A stretch of DNA of 64,000 bases from Syncephalis fuscata (lineage: Eukaryota; Zoopagomycota; Zoopagomycetes; Zoopagales; Piptocephalidaceae), in contig JAHLTZ010000010.1 in assembly GCA_025786725.1 (NCBI GenBank), positions 558,001-622,000 of the forward strand, read 5' to 3'. Made by a program: the position numbers and the translations under genes. This document shows, in pieces, positions 46,368 to 62,240 of this stretch. Every line of letters starts with the position of its first letter. Within the stretch, counting starts at the first letter, position 1. The notes below the pieces were generated by a model. The model had not been told where the DNA came from. It saw only the letters and a list, made by a program, of their open reading frames with translations, and did not search any database.

Positions 46368-47263
46368 AATGACGTTTAGGATGTAAAAGTTACAGTTGTC
46401 GCCTCAAAAGAGTGATCGAAATCCTATAAGCAAGAAGAGAAGAAAAAGAGTGGCAAGGTGCAAGTGATAGTGTGGCGCCGGAATTGTCCGCCTTTTTGAA
46501 ACTTTTTTTTTCATTCTTACATGGGCGAAATTGTAGTACGTCGTACCACTTTAGAACTGCCACTTGTTCGGGTTGGGGCCCTTCTATCTACAAATGGGCA
46601 ATTACTTCACGTGTGTTCAGTAGTGCTTACGCATACGCTACACTGTAGAGCATTCATTAGAATATTGTAAAAAATGTGCTACGTAATTAATAGCCATCAT
46701 GTATGATGTGCGATGTATCAATAGGTCAATGGCACACGATAATAGCAAACCATTTGTAGACAAATCTCAAAGAATGACATTTATTGCCAAACAGCAATAT
46801 CAATGTAATACAAAATCGTCATTATTAATTACAAGATTGGTAATTTGTAAAATATCAAACAGTAGTTTTCTATCGTGCCGTAATGTTATACCGTATCGGT
46901 ACTAATATTATAAATGAAATGTATCACTGATACAGCTTACATTAAATGTTAAATCTACTAAATAAATATATAAATGATCTATTTTATTTGTTAATTAGTT
47001 AGTTATTGCTATTATGGAGTAGTAAAGTGCTGCTAGTATTAGTGAGTTAATTCAATAATAGACCGGTCGATTTACTGAAACCAAACTACTATTCTATTTA
47101 TTTATTTTATAGTTTGCGGTTAAGACTGATAATAATCACTGAGGGCGTAAAGGCCTAGCACGTCCTGATCATTATAATCGACAATAAGCAATTGAAATGA
47201 TGATCATTAACGTTAATCGTCATGATGATAGCCGCAATAGTATTGCTAGCTATAGAGGGTGCT
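46368..47263. other. Intergenic region upstream of NDK
   Basis: Contains the NDK promoter and the LARP1 3' end. A C/T-rich stretch and an A9 run lie near 46490-46512. No gene recognised; short open frames at 46699-46905 show no domain. Confidence 0.4.
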
Positions 47264-48577
47264 TTAAGGTGCATGAGAAGCACTTAGAGGTGGAAAGTTC
47301 TTATCGCGTTGATCGGCATCGAGTGGTACGGGTGGCACTTGAGCGGGCATCGGCTGATGCTGTGCTTGACGGAAGTCTCTAATGGTCTAGAAAGTGTAAT
47401 GTTATAAGTATATTAATTCATTAGTTAATTAACAACTATTTAACTTACCTTGAATTTCTCCAACTGTTCATTTAATTTTGACATTACTTGAAGAGAATGC
47501 GTCGCTTTATCTTTACGATAGTGTAGATAGGCCCAGAACTTTTCTAGACCGTATAATTCACCGCGTCCAACGTCATTTAAGGTAATTTGCTGGAAATCAT
47601 CAAATAAGTCTTGACGGAATCGACGTTCCAAACCATAGGAAAAGAATCGGAATAAGCATTCTAATCCATAACTAAATAGCAGATACACTATTAACATAAG
47701 TATAAATATAAAAAGCGTTTTACTTACCGGTAATTGGCATTGGCGTCTTCTTCGGCCAATTTGCGGAATTCATTGTACATACGGCGATTAAAGTTATGTC
47801 GCAAAAAGTGGGACCAGAATCTGAAAAGTGTATTCATTTCCTGAGAGTTGCCAACACCTAATCGCTTACGTTCTATCATTATTATTGTTATCATTAGCTG
47901 ATATAGATATATAGATATATAACTAATTAACTAACCTTTAAGAGCCTTGGCATGATATTTATAGTATTTATGTTGAATAAAACCATTTTCACGCAATAAA
48001 GCATGACTTGGATGTTCAAATACGGGAAAGTTGGCCATACTATCCATAGAACTTGATAGTAGTCCCGTTCCAGGTGATTTAGGCGATGCCGCTACTTGAT
48101 ATTGTTCACCTAGCAACGCATCTTGATGATCTGGCTCGCCACTAGTAAATCAAATCAATTAATAAATATTATTCATTGGTCAATTAATCGTGTCATTTGT
48201 ACTTACCCAATGACCCAACCAACGGCTGTTTGTGCAAAGTATCGACGAGAATCCGAGGCAATTTGTGTATCTTTAAGTGGAAAGAATCGCTGTTTAGGCA
48301 CACGTTTATTACTACCTTGTAGTAATTTCTCTTTATGTTGCTTTTGTTGTTGGTCACGCATTTCCTTCTTCTTAATTTTTTGACTCTTTGTTTTATCGCT
48401 GTAATAACGTAATTAATACATTAACCATATAAACACAACACCATAAACTCACATTGCATCAGCCAAATGTATAATCTTACTCGATATATGACTGCCACCA
48501 CCACTGGCCATATATGAGGTGTGAGCACGAGCATTACTTTGCATCTCTGCAAATTGTTCTTCGCTACTACTCTCAAT

Positions 48578-48611
<34 letters not shown>

Positions 48612-51600
48612 TAATACACATTACATTAGATATATAATACGCTTCTTACCTAATGGTTTCCACTTTATGATTGGATGCAAAAGGTTGCTCATATTTCCTG
48701 TTCCATCTTATTAGTTACTAATGCGTATTAATCAATAAATTGCTTACTTTTTCTTTCGCATATCCAATTCATAGTAATGAAGACCTTGATTAATCATATC
48801 GTTGACGTCATCTAACACCATAGTTTGTATTAGTTATTATACTTCATTTGTCATACTTATAACTACCATTAAACGCTTTACGTTCAAATGACACATGAGT
48901 ACGATCATGTCGTTTCTGCGTAACCAGCACTAGAGCGGCCACTGTATCGTCATCCAACTCTTCGTCATCGCCCCAGTCGCCTTCCAAGTAATAATCATTC
49001 TGTGTATCATACTTGTAGCGACCATAATCCTCATCGTCGTAACCATCTTCGTAGTCACTGTCACCAGCAACTAGCATATCCATATCTATATCATCGTCAT
49101 CGTCGCTATCATTGACGATAGCTCGACTAGATGATGATTTAATAGTTGCCGCTGGGCGTATCGAGTCATCTCCGTCATCGGAGGGAGCTTCATATCGTTG
49201 AGATCGACCTGAAGCGCCTTCTGGCCACGTCTCATCGTCGTCAAAGGTAAAAACATCAGTTTCTGTAGTCTCTGTTGTTTTAACACTAGTTGTTGTAGTT
49301 GCAGACACATGCGACCCATTCAATGGATACTGAGCATCTTTACCATTCGTTAGTGAATCGCGAGTACCACGACGTTGACGTCTATTCGTCTTCACCGTCC
49401 AACCGGCGTCCATTTCAGTCTTGCTTGATGGCTATAATAATTCCACATGTAAATTAAATATCCCACCAATCCCACCAACACCAATGCCCTCTATTAATCC
49501 GTAGAATAATGATTATAATCACCAACGTCAATGCAATAACAATATTAATGGTAATAATCGTAATAATAATAACAACAATAACTGTGTATTAAAATAAGTA
49601 TGCAAATCGCTTATTGAATAGTAAACGGATAATAAGAAATAGAAAGATATATAAAATAACTAATGTCTGTCACGCAATCGCCTATGAAAGAAGCTCTTTC
49701 AGTCTATAATCCAGTTTAGTCCACTTGCTGGCCTTTCTTTCTTTCTTTCTTTTCTCTCTTTCTCATTCTCTCTTTTCTGTCTCCACTTGTTCACATATGC
49801 AACCCACCGCCACTACCACCACCGCCACCGCCGTCCCAAATCCACATATTAATGCGACTGATTGGTTACTACCTCGGCAGTAGAATGACTATTCTCCGAT
49901 GACTTATGGGCCGTCGTTGTATTGTTACTATCATTGTCAGGGGCGGTGGTGGTCGTCTATATTACAGTTAGTCAGTATTAATTACAATAACAATAGGCTA
50001 GTATGGCTAATTACTTGAGCGGTGACTGCAGTAGTGGCATTTGTTCCTGTTGAAGGACCTGTCGTTGTCGTCGTCGTTGTTGTTGTTGTTGTTGTCTTCA
50101 TTGATTCGGGTAGTAGCCAAGTCTTCCAATCGGCCTTTTTACGAACCATTGTATCTTTAACTTCAAGTACTTCGCTTGAGGCTACAGCCTATTACATTGA
50201 TATAAACGTATTGTTATGTTAATAGCCTACTCATACAATAATAGTAATAGTCTTACCTCTAGTATAAATGAAGTAGACTGTGACAAGTTTTTAATACGAT
50301 TAAATGCCGCTAGAATATCAATAGGCACGTAGCCTTCGTTGTTCATCTAGTAACAACAATAAGTATTATTGACCTATTAATATACATCGCTTGTTTATTA
50401 CTTACATGAGAGCGGAGATAAATGTCACGACAAAGGTTTTCAATACTGAAATAATATTCACTATAATGCTGGATTAATACAAGTGTATAAGTGTCATTAT
50501 TGTGCAATTTACATTTGTGCCCGTAAATAGTGCTTAAGCGTATCTTGATCGGCTGATGTAGGATCGGCCGCTACTGCAGGATAACCAGGAACACATGGAT
50601 AAGCTGTGCCATAAACAGTTGCTGTATCAACATTTACATCTGGTGTACCTGATGGATAATAACGAGCATTATGACGTTGTCCATTGCCATGTCCACGACC
50701 TATATATTCAATCAGTCATTATTACTAGCATTACTATTACTAGCTACTTACGATTGCCGCCATGACGACTGCCGCCGCGATGGCTTTTGCCACGCGTTGT
50801 ATGACCGCGCGCATTGGTTACGGTATCGTCTTCACCACTTTTCTTGGCATTACCGCCCGCAGTCTGTTTATTAGTATTACTGTTATCATTAGCCGTAGTA
50901 GCTGCTGTAGATTTGGCACGATCTCCTCCTTCGCCATGTGCTTGTCGTGCTGCTGCTGTCGATGATGCTGATGGTTGCTGTTGTTGCGATGACTGTCCGC
51001 GTTTATCACGATTGCCGCCACTTCGACGAGCTGATCGGCCACCACGACCGCTACGAGAACGGCCTGTCGTTGATGATTCGTCTTTATCGTTTGATCCATT
51101 GGCACGATAGCCAGATTGACTCGTTGGCTGCTTATGCTTGATATCCACAGACATTCGAACCCATTTACCTTTGCCTATAACAACAACAACAACAACATTA
51201 CCAAGTAAGTTAATCTCTACTTTTACTATTATTATTATTATTATCATCTTGGTAATACCTTTCTTATCCTTCTTTGCTTTATCTTTAGCTGCACTAGGGG
51301 CAGTGCCGGCCTGCTCATTAACGCCATTAGATGTACCGTTTGCATTACTGGCATCCGATGATGCGGCCACGCCACTGGATGCACCCGTTGACATGATTAT
51401 CGCAGCAGCTTCCTGAGGCACTGGCCACGCCACTGGATCCTCAATTTGCGGTGGTACAGCTGTTTTTGACGGTGTAGATCCGCTGCTACCGCCGCGTCCC
51501 TTTTTCTCAGTCTTTTGTTGACGTTTGCCTTCTCCTGTATGCATAATCAATCAGTCACTTTCCCTTCTAGCCTATTACGACATTACCTTCAGCGCTAGTC

Positions 51601-51782
51601 GTAGCAGTAGCCGCAGCAGTCGAGTTGCTTCCTGCATCGCCCGTGACTGCTGGCTTGCCTGCTTTCCAAGGATTAGCGGCAGCTGCTTTAGCTGTGTCTG
51701 TGGTAGGAGCAGTGGCATGAGCGGCGCTCTGTCCAGCAACCTGATCCACAGACGACGGCGTAGGCAAGCGAGAATCAACCAT
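47264..51782 (-). CDS. LARP1: La-related protein 1 (LARP1), 1058 aa
   Basis: Seventeen exons: 51587-51782, 51259-51534, 50752-51174, 50513-50699, 50406-50460, 50257-50346, 50015-50188, 49873-49956, 48867-49431, 48748-48811, 48650-48706, 48453-48569, 48207-48398, 47936-48141, 47728-47872, 47449-47671, 47264-47386. The N-terminal third is Ala/Ser/Gly-rich with RG motifs. The La motif spans exons 4-7 ([54 protein letters not shown]). After an acidic linker and a conserved [20 protein letters not shown] patch, the C-terminal DM15 repeats are clear: [71 protein letters not shown]15 binds the mRNA cap and TOP motif in animal LARP1, repressing ribosomal-protein mRNAs under TOR control. All 16 junctions are in phase and no frame break is present. 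Confidence 0.94.
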
Positions 51783-54519
51783 GCTGCAAAGAGAACGAGA
51801 AGAAAGTAAAGATCCGTCTCTGATCCAAAAACAGTGTTAACTTTTAAATAATGGCAACACACACACACACCCGATAGGAGAATATATGCAAATACACAAG
51901 ATCACAAGCCCCTTCTCGGCATCGCATACACTCAAGAAATACAAGTGTTTAATCGACTTACTTGACAGCAGCAGTACCACTCAACCAATAAAAAAATCGA
52001 ATCCACTGGTTGTAAACAGTGTAGACAAGAATGACAAAAATGTAATAAATTGTATGCAGCGTGCTTCAACAACAACAATTTTGGGCAACAAATAAAAAGC
52101 CAATAAGAAGATAAAAAGAAAATGTATTGGCTGGACACAAATGTCAATGACACACAAATGCACCTGGACCAATACAGAGTGAGAGTGGAAGTGAGAGTGA
52201 GAAAGTAAGAGTGAGTGAGAAAGTAAGAGTGAGAAATTGATAGAGCGACAATATTTGCACACTAATCGTTGTTTGCAGTCACTCGTAATAATAGTAGCAA
52301 TGATATCACACCTGCAGTAATTGTCATCAATGTAATAATGGCTGTATGTGTTAGTGTCTTAAGAAAATAACACAAGTAAATGAACAAAGAGTGCATCAAA
52401 GAAGCAAGGATAATTGAAGGGGAACATCAAACTACATCCTATTCACGTTGTAACATCGCTATTACAAATGGATCAATTTGATTTATAGATACTCATAGCT
52501 GAAACAGAATATTCAATTGACAGAGATGTAATATGATTGATTAAGGAGATTATAGTTTATTATAATAGGAGCAGTATAGCTATTTTTATCTTTATCGCTT
52601 GCTATTAATCCATGTATTACTATTGGTTATACTACTGGAATGGCATATGGATGACTTTGAATAAACCCGTTGATTGAAGTTTATGCCCCCTATTTTGAGT
52701 TTCTTAAAGTAGAACTCATTATTAAAATGTTGTTGATAAATTGAGTTAAATAAAATATATTATTGTATAAAACATTGTATTCAATTAACATTATTATACG
52801 CTTTAATCATCACATTATTACATTTAATGAGTATTTGATGACTGATGTCACTCACCACCCATCATCATGTTCAATAGATTCAATATTATTAAATGTTAGT
52901 CATTTGATCATCAAACAAACAATAAATGACTAGTAAATTATTTAATATTTACAAAAAAACTTATTTATTTAATTAATTAATAAATAATATAATATATACA
53001 AGCCATAAATCAAATGACAATGTTCATAAAATGATTATAAGTTAATTCAAACACAAATGAAAGAGTTGTTCAAGTGGTGGAATAAAACAAAGAATAAAAA
53101 CCAATTATAATTATAGAATATGTCATCAGTAGAACAATGAATGTAATAAGAATGACACACACACACACACACACAACAAACAATAAAGAAAATATATTCA
53201 TAAAACAATATTATCAATAAAGCAATGATAGCATTGTCAAAAAGAGTATTCTAAATAGATTACCATCTAAAGACTACTATTACATAGTGCTTCTAAGTTA
53301 ACGTACGTAAATATGATACTTAATACATTCAGAAAGGTAAAGTGATAATTGCTAATTATATAAATAAATAAAATACATTAACAACTTTAAATTCATTATA
53401 ATTGTGTGCACATACTATTTGCTCTTTTAAAAACAATATACAATATACAATATACAATATATTTTACATTCAAATTAATTTGTTTATCCTATTTTTATTG
53501 CCAAAAGTAGGGAGGCTCAAAGTAGAATAGCTCCTAACGGATAGGATTGGCCTTTGAGTCATCATTAACCAGATGAATGATGAAATAACCTATCAATGAC
53601 GGGGGTTCAAATAGCCAGCTACTCTTTTAGGCCATATCAACTAATTAAGCAATGCCGAACAATCAATAGATGCTGTACAAATAGAATCGGTTCCTTAACA
53701 ACCAACTATACACGGAAATCCCAAGGAGGACAAAAAGGAAGACGAAGCAGAAGAAGAAGCACTAAGAAGCATAGAGAGGAAGAGGAAGAGAAGAATCCAA
53801 ATAGAATTGGCACTACAAGAAGCAGGAGAAACAGTAGCAGTAACAGCAGCAGTAATAGAAGGACCAGTCAGTATACTATACACATGCACCTATTTACTTT
53901 TTTGACTATTTGTTAATTGTATTAAGAGTGACTGGCATTACATTAATAGATTTAGTCTTTATTTCTCTTTCTATCTAATTCTAATTCTATTTATTGTCTC
54001 TATCTGTCCATCTATCTTTATACTCTCATACTATCTCTCTGTCTCTCTCTCTTTCTCCGTCTGTATCTATTGGTTAATTGATCGCTCTTTATTCTCTAAA
54101 TACAAAACAGTGTCATAAAATATCTTTCTTTCAATTGTTGTTTTACACTTGCCAAACTCACCTGTTTTCTTGTCTTACTTGTTTCTTTCTTAGCTTTGAT
54201 ATCTCCGTGGTGTCTCAGACCTTGACACGCGCAACACGCACTCACTCTTGCTCACGCACTCCTCATACTTGCTCATACTCATCTGGCGTGTGTTTTATTG
54301 TTATCGCGATAATTACTATTACAGTAGTTACACGTGTATTCATGTGCCCTCGTCCCACCTTGTCTATCGTTTCCTTGGTCATATATATTCCTTCAACGCC
54401 TGCATTACTTTGTTACTAGCATATACCATAATACATCCACCTATTCCACCACCTCTTCATCACTTATACTGCAGTAGCAACGATATTTCTGTATTCGAGC
54501 AATTCACTCTTAATTTATC
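51783..54519. other. Intergenic region with repeat remnants
   Basis: Holds the LARP1 promoter on the left and the promoter of the 54520 gene on the right. Contains a GTGAGA/GTAAGA tract (about 52176-52240), an (AC)n run at about 53155-53174 and pyrimidine-rich runs at 53950-54060. A segment at about 52842-52900 matches the reverse complement of about 29020-29080 in element A, and CTCAAAGTAGAA at 53517-53527 resembles an element end, so a decayed, inverted relative of element A probably spans about 52.7-53.5 kb. No gene recognised. Confidence 0.4.
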
Positions 54520-57500
54520 ATGTGGGTCTATCCAGCAATGACTGGGTCGCTTGTACGATCGGTCTGGAAGACTATGCAGTCATTAAATGGGCCGTTTATA
54601 CTACAACGCAATGATACGGCATCAATAGCTATGGAAGAAGCGATGGCCTCAGAGAGTGGTGGTAACAACAACGGTAACAGTAACAGTCGTGGTCATACTA
54701 AACGACGTTCCACAGTAACAGCAACTAGTCACAATAGTAACGGTCATAGTAGAAGTATGACACCAACAATGGCCACAGCAACTGTAGGAACAGCAGGTCG
54801 ACGTTCATTACAGAATCCCATTTATCGTATTATTACTCGTAACTTTCCTCATTATCGTGGTATGTAATAACAGTGCACAATTAAATAATAACAATGAACT
54901 CATCTATCAATATAGTGGCAGAAGCAGTGGAATGGACAGATATTATAGAAGATTTGGATCAATTACAACAAACAGTTGTACCCAGAATTGAAGGGAAATT
55001 AACATCAAAAAAAGTGGTAAAATGGTTAAGAAATTGGCATTTACATGGTGAATCAGTAAGTGTATAAATATTGTAAATTACCTAAATACTTATTCTATTA
55101 CAGATGTTACCAACTGCACTATTAAAAGATACAGATAGTAATCAAGGTATTGGTGTCCATACAAATCAACATCGAAATGATTCAAATCAAGAGGTAGAAG
55201 TGGATGAGACTGGATATGCTTCATCTTCAGAAGGGGATTCAGAAGAGGAAGAGGAGGAAGAGGAAGAAGTTGAACTATTGTATTCTACTACTGCACCCAT
55301 ACGTGTACCTTCTAATCGTAGTAATAACAGTAATCATAGTAATAATCCATTATTATTAATACGTTCATCTACATTATCTACTAAAACAGTAGATACACTT
55401 GGTCTACCTGTAGTAAGAACACAATCTGCATCTTCATTAACATTGCCACAACCACACCATCATCAGCATCATCAGCATCAACATCAACATCATCAACATG
55501 ATGATAGTAAGCGAGATAGTGATCAATATGATATGTTGCCACTGCCATCAAGTCCATTAAGACCATCATTAGTAAAACAACATAAGCGTAGTTGGTCTGC
55601 TGGCAGTTATGATCCATCTACTGGTCAACCAACATCTAATATGAATAATACGTTAAATGAATCAGATTCACCGGCATTAATACCGTGTCATACTACAAAT
55701 CATGGTAAGACACGTGTCTATCCTAAATATCCACCTGTACCACCACCTGCACCATTACCACCACAAACAACTGTGCCCAGTATGACAACACCATTATCTA
55801 AAAGTGTGCCATTACCGACCAATCATTCTACCAATACACCCACTTTACCAAATAATACTGGTGGAAATAGTAATGGTGGAAATAACAACGATGTTACGTT
55901 ATGGGATACTATTGAGTCATATACACGATGGGTAGCGGCTATGGATCCTGGACTAGAGGCGTGTCTATCTCCGAATAGACATCACCTGATCTAGATCTAT
56001 ATGAAGATGAATTGGGCCAATTACCAGCAACAGCTACGTCAACAGGTCATCATCAACAGACGGTGAATGGCAGGAAGCGAGGTCAATCAACGACTAATAA
56101 TCCTTCAATGCCATCCTCTATTGGTATTGAACAATTATGGGAGTTTTCATTACAGTTTGTAGCTCTATTATCTATGCCAGATGTTGAAGGCAGACCCTCC
56201 TATCAAAGTAAGTTATATTTAGTTAGCAGTCAATAGTATTGGGTATTAACGATATATTTGGTTATTAGCGTTACGTGAAATGGCTCAAGTACGACAAAGA
56301 AGACGTGTTTTATCTTATTTTACCTGTTTTATTCTTCTTGTTCGTTATTGTTCCTTTGATCTATTTCTACTTGTACTATTTGCCTCCAATTGTGGTATGC
56401 TATTTCTAATGAAGAATTCCCGTCGAGTAAACATGACACTGGCCAAACGGTAAGACATTAACTAATATAATATAGTATAATATAATATAATATAATATAA
56501 TAATATTTAATTTAATTAGATCTGTACGACAACGTGTTAATTGGGCCAAACAGTGGATGGGTGGACTGATTAAACCCAAGGCAAATAATCATAGTAACAA
56601 TAGCAATAATAGCGGTAATGGTAATACACCATTAGATTCTCAATTAGTACCATCTACACCTATTATGAATGCTACTATACCATCCACACCTATACAGTCA
56701 CAACAACCAACAACCCCTACTGTAACACCTAGTACAGGGAGTAGGGCAACTGCTGTAAGACGTAAATTAAGATTACGTGGTCGTAATAGTGATGCTGCCA
56801 CTACTACTTCATCTGTCAATACAGTTGTTAATCGACTGGAAGAAGAAGAGGCGGCATTGGCAGTCAATATGGGTAATGGCAGTGTAAGTGATCCATCCCC
56901 ACCAGCACCACCACAGAATAAACAATCAACTCGTCATTCGTTCACTTTAACCTGTCCAGAGGATACAGTATCCATACAAGGCACGAATGAATCGACTACT
57001 ACTGCTACTACTGCTACTGCTACTAGTACTAGTACTAGTACTACTACCATTAGCAATAGTACATCTGTACAATCTAATCAAGTGAATCAAGGTACAACAC
57101 CAACTGTGATGGCCCGTCAAGTAGTGGCAAGTGCTACTTCAGCAACTGCAAAACGACTATCTTTTTTTCGTACACGTAGTCCAAGTAACGCTACAGATAA
57201 GATGGCCCAACAACAGCGTTCTCATTCTTCTTCACCACCATTAAATGCAACATCAGTATCAACTGTTGTACACCCAGCTGCCATATCAGCTGCCGGTTCC
57301 CTAGCTTATAGCAACATCAACGTTGTGCTAATGGTCCAGTTACCACAAGTAGTAATACACCATTAAATACCGATGGATCACTACTGCATCTATAGCCACT
57401 GGTACTAAACGTCGCTTCTTATTTGGTAGATCCACGCCATCATCATCCATATCAAATCAATCAGAAGTGATTAATGAATCGATATCTTCATCCACTCATA

Positions 57501-57637
57501 CGAATGGTATACGATCACATTCACCCATGTCAAATGAATTATCTACTAATCCGCATAATACAACAATTGATTCATCTAGTAGTAATACTGGTAATACGGG
57601 CAGTACATCAGCTGCTTTTGCTTTGATATCTACGTAA
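54520..57637 (+). CDS. Large low-complexity protein with a membrane hairpin, unknown function (three frame breaks)
   Basis: Five exons: 54520-54859, 54916-55055, 55104-56207, 56269-56449, 56520-57637; about 961 aa when three one-base breaks (near 55975, 57315 and 57392) are counted, which makes the total a multiple of three. The conserved-looking parts are NPIYRIITRNFPHYRG, VEWTDIIEDLDQLQQTVVPR with SKKVVKWLRNWHLHG, WDTIESYTRWVAAMDP, IEQLWEFSLQFVALLSMP, and exon 4, which encodes a hydrophobic hairpin (VLSYFTCFILLVRYC; LFLLVLFASNCGMLFL) followed by TLAKRSVRQRVNWAKQWMGG. Between them lie acidic, His-rich, Pro-rich and Ser/Asn/Thr-rich linkers. I do not recognise the family. Probably a peripheral or reticulon-like membrane-associated protein, but that is a guess from layout. 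Convergent with PRP22. Confidence 0.6.
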
Positions 57638-57872
57638 TTCTTTTCTTTTCTTTTTTTCTTTATTCTCTTTAGTTTAAATAGCAATATTGGTGGTATAATT
57701 AGAATGATTGCTATTTCTTTTATTTTTGTATTATTAAATATAGTAATTACTTTTAATTAATTAATTAATTAATAAAAAGCCATATAATAGTAACAATTCC
57801 ATCCTTGATTTATTTGTCAATAGATACAATAATGAGTATAGTAAAAATAATATGATTTGATCTTTATACGGT

Positions 57873-61932
<4,060 letters not shown>

Positions 61933-62240
61933 TAGAACAAATAGTGTTAAAATAGAGTGGCAATACAGAAAACAAGAATAGTTGAGAAATAGAATTGATG
62001 TACACACACACACACACATTTACACATTGGTTCATTATTATGTTACCAATCAATATTAAAGTTGAATCTAGATTGAATCGACTCGATTTGGTATGATCCA
62101 CGCGTACTAAGAGATGGTCGTGTAATAAACGCTTTTTCCTTCTTTTGCAGTAGCAGCAGTAGTAATAGCAGCAGTAGTAATAGCAGCAGCAGTAGTAACC
62201 ATCACTGTAAAAGGCCATACAATGCTTATAGTGATACACT
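61933..62240. promoter_or_regulatory. Shared divergent promoter of PRP22 and INTS3
   Basis: 308 bp separate the divergent start codons. It contains an (AC)n run at about 62001-62018 and AGCAGCAGT-type repeats at about 62151-62197. Both genes must have their promoters and 5' UTRs here. Confidence 0.5.

Noticed and set aside
47197-47382. Plus-strand open frame of 61 codons
   Set aside because: It is antisense to the last LARP1 exon and its 3' flank, whose coding assignment is well supported.
53520-53620. tRNA-Arg-like segment (CCTAACGGATAGG D-arm-like hairpin and a GGTTCAAAT box)
   Set aside because: The acceptor stem pairs only roughly, the T-stem does not pair after the loop and no anticodon stem forms. 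It also overlaps an element A-type end, so I treat it as chance or a remnant.
53596-53916. 106-residue Arg/Glu/Ser-rich plus-strand frame
   Set aside because: Composition follows an AAGAAG/AGCAGT low-complexity stretch; no domain, and the opposite strand is open as well.
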